The notes: generated by a model not told the origin, from the sequence alone. A stretch of DNA of 40,917 bases from Terriglobia bacterium (GCA_020073465.1 JAIQFC010000038.1:1-40917), one strand, 5' to 3'; positions 8,516-17,920 are shown, counted from the stretch's first letter. Made by a program: numbers and translations.

Positions 8516-9739
8516 CTACTCGTATCGCAGCGCCTCGATCGGGTTCAGCTGAGACGCTTTTCGTGACGGATAGTATCCAAAGAAAATGCCGATCCCAGCC
8601 GCAAACAGTCCCGAAGAGATCAGGAGTTGCGGGGTAAGCTGAATATCCCATTGCAGTGTGGTTTGGAAGAGCGAGGATGCACCAACACCGGCGACCACAC
8701 CTAGCAAACCGCCCAGAAAGCTGATCGCAACAGCTTCGGCCAGGAATTGAAACTGGATATCGGCTTCTGTAGCGCCGATCGCCAGTCGAACTCCGATTTC
8801 GCGCGTGCGTTCAGTAACCGACACCAGCATGATATTCATAATGCCGATCCCGCCCACGAGCAGAGCCAATGAGGCGATTGTTCCAAGCAGCAAGGTGAAG
8901 ATCTGGCTGGACTGCAACTGTAAGCGAATCACATCCTCAGGGCTGCGAATATTGAAGTCGTCAGGCTCGTCCGGGTGCAGATGATGGCGTTCACGTAATA
9001 ATGCCACCGCCTGCCGGGTCGCAATAGGGATTGCGTTCCGCGATGTGGCCGAAAAGAAGATATCGTCCAGCCAACTGGTGCCCCCAATGCGCTTCATGGC
9101 AGTGGTGTAAGGCATAGCCACGAAATCATCCTGGTCCCACCCGCTAGCAGACGCTCCTTTGGGTTGAAATACACCAATGACACGACAAGGCATCGCTTGT
9201 ACGCGGATGCTCTTGCCGACCGGATCTTCATTGGGGAACAGATTCTCGACGACCGTCTGACCGAGAAGGCAAACGGGAACATCCCGGTCTACATCGTCAT
9301 GGGTAAAGATCGTTCCGGTTTGAACCTCCCACCTGCGAATATCGAAGTACTCAGGGGCCACTCCGCGGTAGGTCGTATTCCAGTTCTGTGTTCCATTGAC
9401 GACCTGGACGCGTCCGTCGACATTGGGACTCATGCGTTTGAGGCCCGGAATTTCTGCGAAGATGGCTCTAGAGTCTTCGACAGTCAGACTCTTTGTTTCC
9501 CGAGTGCCAAACCTTACACCGTTGGTTGCACGGCTGCCGGCCTCAATCCAGACCATGTTGTCTCCGAGCTTCTGCAGTTCGTGTTCCACCTTTGCCGAAC
9601 CTGCCTTGCCAACCCCAACGACGCAGATAAAAGCGGCGATGCCCACAACCAGACCCAACACGGTAAGAACCGTCCGGACTAGGTTGCGGCGAAGCGACTT
9701 CATCGCTTCGCTCCAGATGGAATGTACATAGATCAACAT
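8516..9739 (-). CDS. MacB-like ABC transporter permease (second of two)
   Basis: 407 residues: an N-terminal membrane helix (TVLTVLGLVVGIAAFICVVG), a large periplasmic MacB-type core, then three C-terminal helices of an FtsX-like domain starting at LLLGTIASLALLVGGIGIMN and followed by VSVTERTREIGVRLAIGA. It ends in NPIEALRYE, identical to the neighbour at 9755-10975, so the two are diverged tandem copies. It carries no ATPase, which is encoded separately at 10983-11771. It is the last gene of the adaptor-ATPase-permease-permease operon. MacB-type pumps use mechanotransmission to expel substrates from the periplasm through a TolC partner; the substrate here is unknown. Confidence 0.9.
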   Translation of the reverse strand: MLIYVHSIWSEAMKSLRRNLVRTVLTVLGLVVGIAAFICVVGVGKAGSAKVEHELQKLGDNMVWIEAGSRATNGVRFGTRETKSLTVEDSRAIFAEIPGLKRMSPNVDGRVQVVNGTQNWNTTYRGVAPEYFDIRRWEVQTGTIFTHDDVDRDVPVCLLGQTVVENLFPNEDPVGKSIRVQAMPCRVIGVFQPKGASASGWDQDDFVAMPYTTAMKRIGGTSWLDDIFFSATSRNAIPIATRQAVALLRERHHLHPDEPDDFNIRSPEDVIRLQLQSSQIFTLLLGTIASLALLVGGIGIMNIMLVSVTERTREIGVRLAIGATEADIQFQFLAEAVAISFLGGLLGVVAGVGASSLFQTTLQWDIQLTPQLLISSGLFAAGIGIFFGYYPSRKASQLNPIEALRYE

Positions 9740-9754
9740 GTTGAAACCCGGGTA

Positions 9755-10975
9755 CTATTCATAGCGCAATGCCTCGATTGGATTCAGCTGAGAGGCCCGT
9801 CTCGCCGGATAGAAACCAAAGAACATGGCAACAGCCATGGCGAAAAATGTGGACACGGCGATCGCATAAACCGGAATTCGTATGGGCCACCCCAGCCCTT
9901 GTGACACGGCCAGCGAGCTGGTCACTCCGAAAACGATGCCGATCGTGCCTCCGATCAGACCAAGCACCAATGCCTCGATCAGGAATTGAAGGCGTACGTC
10001 TTCCTCAGTGGCGCCGACTGCCATCCGGATACCGATCTCGCGCGTTCGTTCGGTGACCGAAACCAGCATGATGTTCATGATGCCGATGCCGCCCACAAGC
10101 AAAGCAATACTTGCTACGATCGTGAGCAGGACCGTCATGACTGTACCTTGCTCCGCCGCAGCATCGGCCATATCGGCCATGTTCCGCACCACGAAGTCAT
10201 CTGGATCGCCCGATCTGATCTTATGCCGGTCGCGTAACAGGCTCACCATCTGCTGCTGCGCAACATAGCTTGCCTGCCGCGATACTGCGGATACCATGAT
10301 CCAACGCAGCCACTCTTGCCCCAGCAACTTCTTCTGCACCGTTGTCAGCGGGGCAACGATGACATCGTCCTGATCCTGTCCGCTGCCCGGACTGGTTCCC
10401 TTCGGCGTCAGCACTCCGACTACCTTGAAGGGCAATGTACCAATGCGAATGGTTTCTCCAATCGGGTTGCGGGAGCCGAACAGGTATTTGCGAACCGTGT
10501 CTCCCAACACTGCGACAGTGGCAGATTGAGTGACATCGTCCTCGCTGAAAGAATTGCCGCTGGCAAACGGCCAGTTTCTGACTTCAAAATACTGAGGCTC
10601 CGTTCCGGTGATCTGCGTGGCCCAATTCTCGTTCCCGAAGACAACCTGTTGGCCGGTTCCGGTGCCTGGGGCAGCAGCAGAAACCGATGGGCACTCTCGA
10701 ACGATTGCGCGGGCGTCGGCAAGGACAAGCGTTTTGGTTTGAAAACTTCCTACGTGCAGCCCGTACCGATTCACCGATCCGGAGCCGACGAACAACATGT
10801 TGGAGCCAAGCGCAGCCAACTGCTCTTGGGCCTTCGTCGCAGCCCCCTCTCCGATGCCGATAACAGCAATTACGGCGCCCACTCCGATGATCAAGCCGAG
10901 CATTGTCAGGCTGGAGCGCATTTTGTTGCGTCCGAGCGCGCGTAGTGCAAGCACGAATGCTGATGACAAGTCCAT
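9755..10975 (-). CDS. MacB-like ABC transporter permease (first of two)
   Basis: 406 residues with the same plan as its downstream neighbour: one N-terminal helix (MLGLIIGVGAVIAVIGIG), a MacB periplasmic core, then VLLTIVASIALLVGGIGIMN and two more helices, ending NPIEALRYE. It lies 7 bp after the ATPase gene and 15 bp before the second permease, so all four genes look like one transcript. Two different permeases suggest a heterodimer, in contrast to homodimeric MacB of E. coli; this is inferred. Confidence 0.9.
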   Translation of the reverse strand: MDLSSAFVLALRALGRNKMRSSLTMLGLIIGVGAVIAVIGIGEGAATKAQEQLAALGSNMLFVGSGSVNRYGLHVGSFQTKTLVLADARAIVRECPSVSAAAPGTGTGQQVVFGNENWATQITGTEPQYFEVRNWPFASGNSFSEDDVTQSATVAVLGDTVRKYLFGSRNPIGETIRIGTLPFKVVGVLTPKGTSPGSGQDQDDVIVAPLTTVQKKLLGQEWLRWIMVSAVSRQASYVAQQQMVSLLRDRHKIRSGDPDDFVVRNMADMADAAAEQGTVMTVLLTIVASIALLVGGIGIMNIMLVSVTERTREIGIRMAVGATEEDVRLQFLIEALVLGLIGGTIGIVFGVTSSLAVSQGLGWPIRIPVYAIAVSTFFAMAVAMFFGFYPARRASQLNPIEALRYE

Positions 10976-10982
10976 CGAGGCA

Positions 10983-11771
10983 CTAATCCTTGATCGTGGG
11001 CATGGTTTTCAGTACTTCGCTCGCCACGTGAGGAACTTCCACGACATCATCTCGCTTGATCTGGCCATCGCGAAAAACGATCTCACGTTTCGCAAATTGC
11101 GCAATATCGGGCTCGTGCGTAACCAGAATGATGGTCAGTCCGTCTGCGTTTAGCTTCTGAAAAATCTCCATCACCTCAACAGAGGTGCGACTGTCAAGGT
11201 TCCCTGTCGGTTCGTCGGCCAGCAACATCCTGGGTTGACTCACCAGTGCCCTTGCTATCGCGACTCTCTGTTGCTGGCCGCCCGAGAGCTGAGATGGGAA
11301 ATGATCCGCCCGGTCTCCCAATCCAACTTGGACCAGCGCCTCTCGGGCTCGGCGCTCGCGGTCGTTTTTGTGGGTCCTCGAATAGAGCATGGGCAGCTCA
11401 GTGTTCTCAAGCGCCGTCGTGCGACCGAGCAGGTTGAAGCCTTGAAACACGAAACCAATCTTCTGATTTCTGATTCGCGCCAATTCCTTCTTGGTAAGCG
11501 CTGATACATCTGTACCTTCGAGCAGGTATTGCCCTGACGTCGGCTTATCCAGACATCCCAGGATGTTCATGAATGTCGATTTCCCACTGCCACTTGCGCC
11601 CATGATCGCAACGAAGTCCCCTGCATGAATACGCACGCTGACACCACGAAGCGCGTGGACTTCCGTTTCCCCGAGTTGATAATTCTTTCTGATGTCATGG
11701 ACTCCGACGAGCGGTGTGCTGACCCCTGCGGCATCCGCGTTCTTCGTCGTAGCTGGATTCACGATTACCAT
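10983..11771 (-). CDS. ABC transporter ATPase, MacB/LolD type
   Basis: 262 residues. Walker A is GASGSGKST, the Q-loop is in FVFQGFNLL, the signature is LSGGQQQRVAIARAL, Walker B is MLLADEPTGNLDS, and the switch histidine is in LVTHEPD. The sequence is closest in style to the MacB N-terminal domain and LolD. It supplies ATP hydrolysis to the two permeases encoded directly downstream. About 20 extra N-terminal residues precede the conserved domain, and the ribosome site before the ATG at 11771 is weak. It begins 8 bp after the adaptor gene. Confidence 0.95.
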   Translation of the reverse strand: MVIVNPATTKNADAAGVSTPLVGVHDIRKNYQLGETEVHALRGVSVRIHAGDFVAIMGASGSGKSTFMNILGCLDKPTSGQYLLEGTDVSALTKKELARIRNQKIGFVFQGFNLLGRTTALENTELPMLYSRTHKNDRERRAREALVQVGLGDRADHFPSQLSGGQQQRVAIARALVSQPRMLLADEPTGNLDSRTSVEVMEIFQKLNADGLTIILVTHEPDIAQFAKREIVFRDGQIKRDDVVEVPHVASEVLKTMPTIKD

Positions 11772-11778
11772 GGTGAGC

Positions 11779-13110
11779 CTAGCGCCGCTGCGGAGTAAGG
11801 CCCGGCCCAGCAGACTCCTGCTTTGCCGTAGTTGCGCCCGTCACTAACTCGTCTCCGGGCTGAAGATCTCCGCCGGTCAATGCTGTGTAGGTGTGATCTG
11901 TTAACCCAATATGAATTTGCAGCGGCCGCAACGACTTGTCCGGCTCGAGTTTCCAGACGACGGCCAGGCCAGAGTTGCCGACAGTGCTGGGTTTGGGAGC
12001 TGCGCGCCCTCCGCCAGTAGCACCGGGTTGGCTGGCAGCAGGAGGAGTTTGTATCGCCGAGGTAACAGCAATTCCGTATTTGCTGTAGAGTTCCTGAACT
12101 TTTTCTGCCGAAAGATCTGGTTTATAGCGCAGCGCGGCGTTTGGGATTTTTACGGTTTCAGTCACCGAAGCGACGGGAATCGAAACATAAGCGGTCATGC
12201 CGGGAAAGAGCTTCAGATCGGGGTTGTCGAAGTTCACGATTGTGTCGTAGGTAACGACATTCTGGATGCTTGTCGCATTCATCCGGACCTGAAACACGAC
12301 CCCGTGAAACATCTCCTTGGGGAAGGCATCCACTTGGAAATCTGCTTTCTGGCCTGGTCGTATCTGCCCGACATCGCCCTCATCAGTCTTGGCGTAGACC
12401 TGCATTTTGGTCAGGTCGAGCGCGATCATGAAGAGCGTTGGGGCCTGCAAGGATGCCGCAACGGTTTGTCCAATGTCGATGTTCCTCGCCACAACCGTTC
12501 CGTTAATTGGAGCGCGAATGATGGTGTAATCCAGGTTCGTCTGGGCGACCTTTAAAGTTGCTGTCTTCTGGGCAACTTGCGCTTCCGCCTGTTGAATCGC
12601 AGCGCGGTCCGATCCAACCTGCGCGGTTATGGCATCGTAAGTAGCTTTCGCCTGATCTAGCTGCTGCTGGCTGTTGACTCCTTGTCGCTGCAGGCCTACG
12701 GCCCGGTCATAATCGAGCTTGTTCTGTTGTTGAGTGGCTTGATCTTTTGCCACGTTCGCTTTCGCTGCGGCCAGCAATGCTTGCGAATTCTGGAGATCCG
12801 CCTGTGCCTGGAGCACGGCGCCTTCAAACAACTTGGGATCAATCTCCGCGATCACTTGGCCCTTGGTGACTTTTGAATTGAAATCCACGTACAGCTTGGA
12901 GATCATTCCCGAAACCTGTGATCCTACCTGAACAGAAGTGACCGGGTTAATTGTTCCGGTGGCTTCGATGACTTGGCGGATGTCTCCCTTCTCCACTTTG
13001 GCGGTGAAGTACTCAGGGTCCGTCTTTTTGCCGAGCCGGAACGCGGCAAATACACCGACAACTACAACGATGGCGAGCACCCAAATCCAAACGCGCTTGA
13101 TCAGTCCCAA
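11779..13110 (-). CDS. MacA-like periplasmic adaptor (HlyD family)
   Basis: 443 residues from a TTG start with GAGGAG just upstream. One N-terminal membrane anchor (VWIWVLAIVVVVGVFAAF) is followed by a split lipoyl domain (IEATGTINPVTSVQVGSQVS and TIIRAPINGTVVARNIDIGQ), a coiled-coil hairpin rich in Q and A between them, and a beta-barrel domain. A Gly/Pro/Ala-rich linker of about 25 residues sits near residue 370. It would bridge the permeases to an outer-membrane TolC-type channel. No TolC gene is in this operon; the one at 22930-24372 belongs to the RND pump and might be shared. First gene of the operon. Confidence 0.92.
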   Translation of the reverse strand: MGLIKRVWIWVLAIVVVVGVFAAFRLGKKTDPEYFTAKVEKGDIRQVIEATGTINPVTSVQVGSQVSGMISKLYVDFNSKVTKGQVIAEIDPKLFEGAVLQAQADLQNSQALLAAAKANVAKDQATQQQNKLDYDRAVGLQRQGVNSQQQLDQAKATYDAITAQVGSDRAAIQQAEAQVAQKTATLKVAQTNLDYTIIRAPINGTVVARNIDIGQTVAASLQAPTLFMIALDLTKMQVYAKTDEGDVGQIRPGQKADFQVDAFPKEMFHGVVFQVRMNATSIQNVVTYDTIVNFDNPDLKLFPGMTAYVSIPVASVTETVKIPNAALRYKPDLSAEKVQELYSKYGIAVTSAIQTPPAASQPGATGGGRAAPKPSTVGNSGLAVVWKLEPDKSLRPLQIHIGLTDHTYTALTGGDLQPGDELVTGATTAKQESAGPGLTPQRR

Positions 13111-13268
13111 AGTGCTCCTCGCAATTCGCTAGCCAGATGTTGCCGAAGGACAGGGCGGCAGCGATGATCTTTCTCTTCTCAGTTAAATGATACTAGTGGC
13201 AGAACCTGAAAGTCCGCTGAATGCCCGGTGTGCGGCCTGCCGTCGCAACAGAAGCGTCTGCATGCTAG

Positions 13269-14504
13269 TCAGATAGCGCGTCGCTCCAGTTCCTCTGGCG
13301 GTCGGACCTTCCGAAATGCTCGATACAGAGCCACGTCATAGGTGACCTTCATTCCGCCGCCGATCACGAGGGGCGCGGAGAATGCCAGGTTCTGCATGAC
13401 CAAACCCGCGACGGTGGAGCCGACCGCCCAAAACACATTGCGGGCCAGGTTGGTGAGTCCACTGGCGAACGTCCTTTCATTCGGCCGAACCACCGCCGCA
13501 ACGTAGGACTGGCGCGTGGGAACATCCATCTCGACCAGCGCTTCGCGGCAAAGGAATAGCAGGATCGCGACTTTAAAAGAGGGTGCGAAGGGGACCGCAA
13601 TCAGGAACAGGCTCGAAGGGAGGTGAGTAAAGACCATAGTCTTTACAAGTCCAATGCGACGAGCCAGCCATGCTGCTCCAAGATGTGACGCTGCGTTGAG
13701 AGTATGCACCGCAAAGAAGACGACGCCAAGGTCCTCTTCACCGATCCCAAAGCGACGGAAAAACCAATATGCAACCAGTGCATCTGTCAAGAAGCCCCCA
13801 CCAAATGCATCAATTGAAAACAGGGCGGTGAGCTTTGCAACAATTCTCTTACTCTCTGGCGCAATCTTAGTTCTGTTTGGAGCGAGCCCGACCGGGTTAG
13901 CAACTTCGACTGCTGGGGAGAGAAAAAAGTATAGAGAAGCAACGGCCAGGTACAGCCCGAAATAACCAAAGAACACTAGGCGGTAGGAATGTAGCACCGA
14001 AACCGACAGTTGGCGTTGAAGAACAATTGGCAGAGCGGCCGCCATCGCTCCCAATGCCCCTCCGCCGTCGAGAAGCACATTGTACCAAGCCAGGTTCCAC
14101 GTTCTCTTGATGTCCGAAACTAATCCTGGAATGATGGCTTGATCCAACGCAGAGGCAGCGGAGCGATCCGTGCCCGTGCCGTTCAGCATTCCGATGAATG
14201 CCAATATCGCAAGTATCGGCAGGCTCGGAGATACTGCCAATGCTAGGCCAGCCACGCCGCTTAGCAGCGACAATATGAGCAGAAAAGACCGACGCCCTAC
14301 CCGGTCGGCTAACAGACTTACCAAGGCTGTAGCCAGAGCGGCTCCGGCCAATCCAACCGCAATGACCAATCCGATCGCGAGGGATGTTAGGCCCGTGCGA
14401 AAGAGGTAGATTCCCAATACAACGCCCATCAGCCCCGCGCCGAAGGAGCGTAGCAAGCCAGCTGCGTTGATTAACGCCAGATCGCGCGTGGGATGGGAGG
14501 TCAT
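13269..14504 (-). CDS. MFS transporter
   Basis: 411 residues with about 12 hydrophobic helices. The loop between helices 2 and 3 has a recognisable MFS signature (LADRVGRRSFLL), and a long cytoplasmic loop separates the halves (about residues 195-215). The ATG at 14504 overlaps the stop of the ChrB_C gene (TGATG), so translation is coupled; a GTG one codon upstream is an alternative. Coupling to a chromate-resistance domain suggests export of a toxic oxyanion or related stressor. This is inference from context; the MFS family itself does not reveal the substrate. Confidence 0.9.
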   Translation of the reverse strand: MTSHPTRDLALINAAGLLRSFGAGLMGVVLGIYLFRTGLTSLAIGLVIAVGLAGAALATALVSLLADRVGRRSFLLILSLLSGVAGLALAVSPSLPILAILAFIGMLNGTGTDRSAASALDQAIIPGLVSDIKRTWNLAWYNVLLDGGGALGAMAAALPIVLQRQLSVSVLHSYRLVFFGYFGLYLAVASLYFFLSPAVEVANPVGLAPNRTKIAPESKRIVAKLTALFSIDAFGGGFLTDALVAYWFFRRFGIGEEDLGVVFFAVHTLNAASHLGAAWLARRIGLVKTMVFTHLPSSLFLIAVPFAPSFKVAILLFLCREALVEMDVPTRQSYVAAVVRPNERTFASGLTNLARNVFWAVGSTVAGLVMQNLAFSAPLVIGGGMKVTYDVALYRAFRKVRPPEELERRAI

Positions 14505-14935
14505 CACCTGCTTTGGACGTAGGCGTATAAAGCATCATAGATAGGAAACTGCAGAACCAGACGCTCCTCGTCCGACATGCCCAAAGCAGCGAATCCCTGA
14601 GTAATGGAACGTAACCCAATGCCTTCGGGCGCAGCATTCTCTTGGCCCTTCACGTCGGCCGCGCGCACAATGAGTGCGAGCTTCTGGAGAGCTGGGTCCG
14701 AAACGGCATAGTCCTCCAAGATGGCTTCGAACGAGCAGCGAGATCCTCGATGATTCAGCTTGATGGCTTCGATCCTCGGCGCATCAAACGGAATTGCATC
14801 GTGCATTTTGGCCTGTTCGAGCAAGTCCCTCTCCTCGACGAAGAGAAACTCGGCCTCAGGATCAACGAACCCCTCTATCAGCCAGGGGCAGGCAACCCGG
14901 TCCACTTTGATGTCTTTGCGTGTAATCCATTTCAT
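14504..14935 (-). CDS. ChrB_C-domain protein (chromate-resistance family)
   Basis: 143 residues starting at MKWITRKDIKVDRVACPWLI, behind GAGGTGG; the longer open frame upstream overlaps a decayed gene and is not needed. It covers the whole ChrB C-terminal domain: RVACPWLIEGFVDPEAEF near the start, a central LNHRGSRCSFEAIL, and the later IVRAADV and GLRSITQGFAAL segments. It lacks the N-terminal ChrB regulator domain, so it is a stand-alone form. ChrB proteins accompany chromate efflux; the exact biochemical role of this domain is not well defined. The MFS gene follows with a one-base overlap. No ChrA transporter is in the window. Confidence 0.85.
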   Translation of the reverse strand: MKWITRKDIKVDRVACPWLIEGFVDPEAEFLFVEERDLLEQAKMHDAIPFDAPRIEAIKLNHRGSRCSFEAILEDYAVSDPALQKLALIVRAADVKGQENAAPEGIGLRSITQGFAALGMSDEERLVLQFPIYDALYAYVQSR

Positions 14936-14942
14936 ATCCACC

Positions 14943-15272
14943 TCACGGACGCCAGGAGTAGGTGAACTTGATGGCGAAGCGATTTTCGTAATACTGCGGC
15001 GGGTTTGCGGCGACCAGGCTGGCAAACCGCTGGCCGGCTGTGTAGATGTCCGCGCCACTCGTCTGGTTGAAGCTGTCGAGCGGGTTTCCGGAGCGCTTGT
15101 CGATGCCTATCACCCCGATGTATGAGCCGCCCCACAACGAGCGCTTCACGCGCGCTACTGCGTAGTTCGCGTAGGGGTTGGGTCCGGAACTGCGAGTCTC
15201 CACGTCCATTGCGCCCAGCTCGAATCCATCAATTGAGCCGGTGACTTTAAGTCCACCATCGTTTTGTGTTTT
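14943..15272 (-). pseudogene. C-terminal fragment of a DUF5916-type outer-membrane protein
   Basis: About 109 codons remain after an in-frame TGA near 15273-15275. The sequence reads GLKVTGSIDGFELGAMDVET, then NYAVARVKRSLWGGSYIGVI and NRFAIKFTYSWRP at the end. Those are the last beta-strands of a DUF5916 barrel, a family normally of about 700-900 residues with a CBM9-like N-terminus. The rest of the gene is absent, and 14 bp upstream the end of another broken gene appears. It stops 8 bp before the ChrB_C start. Not expected to be functional. Confidence 0.6.
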
Positions 15273-15285
15273 TCATAGTCTTCTT

Positions 15286-16348
15286 TCACTGCGCCCGATA
15301 CACGCGTATCTCAGCGCTCCGCTCATTTTGTGCCCGAAGTGCTACAAACAGTTCTCCCCACTCCGGAACGAAGAGGCCGGTTTGCGAGCCGGGTGGAGTG
15401 GGATAACGCGCGACCCGGTTGTAATGATCCGCGTCCTTCTGTTCAAAGACTTCGAGAAATCCTTAGCTCGTGAGCACATAGACCCGATGCCGGGCTGAAT
15501 CGTAGAAAAGATCGTCCGTTTTGCCAGCAGTCTCGCTGGCTGCGACTTGCTTACCTGTCTCGGTGTTGAAGACGAGCAACTGTGGAGGCTGCCACACTCC
15601 AATTAGTAGCCGGTGGTTAGGTTCGTTCGAGAGCCATGGGGAAATTGTCTTCCGCAGAAACGGGCCAGCGCGCCAGAACAGAATGCTTGGCGGCGTCGAT
15701 GACTTCGATTTCTTTCTTCTCGGGCACATTCACAAAAATACGCGACCCCGATTTCTCAAGCTGAAATGACTCGGGATGGGCGTCGATGACTATGTCTCCC
15801 GTCTTCTTTCCATCTGAATCGATGAATCCAAGTCCTCCGGTTCCTTCTTCACGTTTTCTCAATTGTTTCGCACCTGCGTAGCCAACGATCACACCCTTGC
15901 TGCGCGAGTCGTAACGAATATTGTCGGCATCATCAGGGAACTTCACAGTTGCAAGGACTTGAAAACTGGCTCCATCAAAGATCTTCGTGACACCATCCAG
16001 GCCACAGGCGACGAACAAATGACTTGTCGAGGCGTCATAGAAGACACCTTGAGGTTCGGCGAGATCGGCGATCGTATGAACCCGCTGTCCTGACTTCAGG
16101 TCGATTACTTCTAGGGTATGGTTTTCAACCGCAGCGACGAAGAGTCGCTGGCCCTTGACGTCGACGCTGAAGTGATCGATGCGTCCTTTGACGCCCGCAA
16201 GCGGGATATGGGTCTGAACCGACAGCACTTGCGGTTCCTGCCCGTCCACTCGGGTGCTCGCAAAGTGCAGCATGCCGAACACTAGCGATGCTGAAATTGG
16301 AGTTGCCAGAAGCAGCTTGACGAGGCGTTGCTCGCGATTCATCTTCAT
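15286..16348 (-). pseudogene. Secreted YncE/NHL-like beta-propeller protein, broken
   Basis: Starts at MKMNREQRLVKLLLATPISA, a signal peptide, followed by propeller blades with repeated 'IDLKSGQRVHTI' and 'YDASTSHLFVACG' type strands. A single extra base near 15628 breaks MAL(N)EPNHRLLIGVWQPP, and in the second frame a TAA at 15463-15465 interrupts RVYVLTS*GFLEVFEQ; after it the same frame continues for 59 codons to a TGA at 15286-15288. Repairing the shift and the stop gives a protein of about 353 residues, normal for the family. Such proteins sit in the periplasm and are often paired with lipoproteins or redox partners. The upstream lipoprotein gene ends 30 bp before it. Confidence 0.7.
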
Positions 16349-16377
16349 GCGCTCTCTTTTGTGGCGCGAGACGAGAC

Positions 16378-17208
16378 TCATTTCGCCATCACCTTCAGGT
16401 CGTCGAAGTATGTGACCGAATCGGCCTTCGTCCACAGACCCACTTTGCCGGCATCCTTAAACGTGCTGTCGGTGGCCTCGATCTTCTTGTTACCGTCGTA
16501 GTAGTACGCGATTTTGTTGCCCACGGCTTCAACGCGCAACTCGTGCCACTCACCCGAGGTGATCTTGAAATTGGCACCAGCGAACTGGCTCCGCCTGCCG
16601 CTTACCACGTGATACATCCGGTAATTGTTCTCAAGGGCGTTGGCTCGGACAATGTAGTAGTTGTTCGCGTCTTTGAGTCGGAACACCAGCCCTCCGGCTC
16701 GATCAACACTGCCCGAAATCGCCTTAAACTTGACACTCAGGTCCACGTCCTGGAATGAACCTTCGTCGGAAATCAACAGGGGGAAGCGGTAATCGGTTTG
16801 GTCTGTTGAGGTCTGAGTGACGACATTCGGCTGCGACGGAGCGGAGGAATCAGACTGAACACTCCACTTCTCCGGCGATCCTCCCCCGGTCTTCGCTGTG
16901 TGGAACTTCGAGGGCAATTGACCGGGCGGGTCGCTATCGAAGTTGTAAATGAATTGTTTACCGGAGACTTGGAGGGGAGCAGGCTTTTCGCCTGCAACAG
17001 CGGGAGGAACAGCGGGACCTTCCTCACCCTCTTCCTCTTCTTCGGTATTGGGTTTCTCAGCGGGCTTCTGGGCTGTCGCCTGTTGCGACGACACGGCATT
17101 CGAAGCTCCGGCCCGCCGCTCGTCTCGGTCATTCTCATTGCAGGCCACTAGAGCGATTACGGAGGCGAACAAAATGACAGCAACAATACAAATCTCAGAT
17201 CTTTGCAT
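16378..17208 (-). CDS. Lipoprotein with LamG/DUF1080-like jelly-roll domain
   Basis: 276 residues. The N-terminus is a lipoprotein signal with lipobox LVAC (Cys23), so the protein is lipid-anchored. A low-complexity linker (residues 25-75, with EEEEEGEEG and Pro/Ala) leads to a jelly-roll domain of about 190 residues: FIYNFDSDPPGQLPSKF, a central GGLVFRLKDANNYYIVRAN, GEWHELRVEAVGNKIAYYYDG and a final GLWTKADSVTYFDDLKV. This matches concanavalin-like domains labelled DUF1080 or family-16 type, which bind or cleave glycans; no catalytic pair was identified. It is the first gene of the decayed minus-strand cluster leading to ChrB_C and the MFS exporter. Confidence 0.75.
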   Translation of the reverse strand: MQRSEICIVAVILFASVIALVACNENDRDERRAGASNAVSSQQATAQKPAEKPNTEEEEEGEEGPAVPPAVAGEKPAPLQVSGKQFIYNFDSDPPGQLPSKFHTAKTGGGSPEKWSVQSDSSAPSQPNVVTQTSTDQTDYRFPLLISDEGSFQDVDLSVKFKAISGSVDRAGGLVFRLKDANNYYIVRANALENNYRMYHVVSGRRSQFAGANFKITSGEWHELRVEAVGNKIAYYYDGNKKIEATDSTFKDAGKVGLWTKADSVTYFDDLKVMAK

Positions 17209-17455
17209 TTCGACCTCCCATGGGTCCGCTTACACGGTGCCCCATCACTCGTTCGTTTGCGGAACGACTGCAATCAAGCATGCCAGAACAACCTGAAAAC
17301 CGTCTGTATGCCAACCATTTTCAAGTGGACGATTTAACAATCGCTAGCCCTTGGGGGATCACAAATGGCATTTGATCTGGCATACAGTTTTCATTCATGT
17401 TGCGGGCCTAAGATCAAAGGCAGCAGAGGCAACGTCAGCCCTGACTGGAGGCCCT

Positions 17456-17920
17456 ATGCGCCCATCCATTTTGCTTTCCCTGGTTCTGGTTATTGTGACG
17501 GCAGCATCAGCAGAGCCACGCCGAAACACTTACGAATCAGGCAAGATTGTCTCAGTTCAGAAATTGGCGTCAGATGCCACTTCTTTCCTAGGATCGCCCT
17601 CGGATGCTCCGCTTCAGGCCAGCATTTTTGTTTACGAGGTTTCGATTCGAGTAGACGACAGTATTCTCACCGCCCGTTACGAATCGGGAATCGACTATTT
17701 GCCAGCTAGTTTGATGTCGGGAAGATCAGTCAAAATTCGGACGGAAGGTCACCGAGTTTACTTCAAAGAACCTTCTTTGGAGGATTTCGAATTTACCGTC
17801 GTGTCACACGAGCGAGTGCGAGGAAGGCATGTTCAAGATGGCTCAACCGAGCACTTCCAGAATTGCGGTGCCAATCGACGTGGAAGTCTTTCGGTGACGA
17901 GAGCCTTCTTAACGGCCTGA
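17456..17920 (+). CDS. Small secreted protein of unknown function
   Basis: 154 residues from the ATG at 17456, which has GGAGG upstream and begins a clean signal peptide (MRPSILLSLVLVIVTAASA, cleavage after ASA). The longer frame from 17351 adds a segment without signal features. The mature part begins EPRRNTYESGKIVSVQKLAS, a pattern seen in short secreted acidobacterial proteins, followed by beta-rich sequence (IFVYEVSIRVDDSILTARYE, then SVKIRTEGHRVYFKEP). No catalytic motif is visible. It is alone on its strand between two minus-strand clusters. Confidence 0.65.
   Translation: MRPSILLSLVLVIVTAASAEPRRNTYESGKIVSVQKLASDATSFLGSPSDAPLQASIFVYEVSIRVDDSILTARYESGIDYLPASLMSGRSVKIRTEGHRVYFKEPSLEDFEFTVVSHERVRGRHVQDGSTEHFQNCGANRRGSLSVTRAFLTA

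Noticed and set aside
14936..15058. Longer N-terminus for the ChrB_C protein
   Set aside because: The added residues overlap the DUF5916 remnant and precede a good ribosome site and the conserved MKWITR start.
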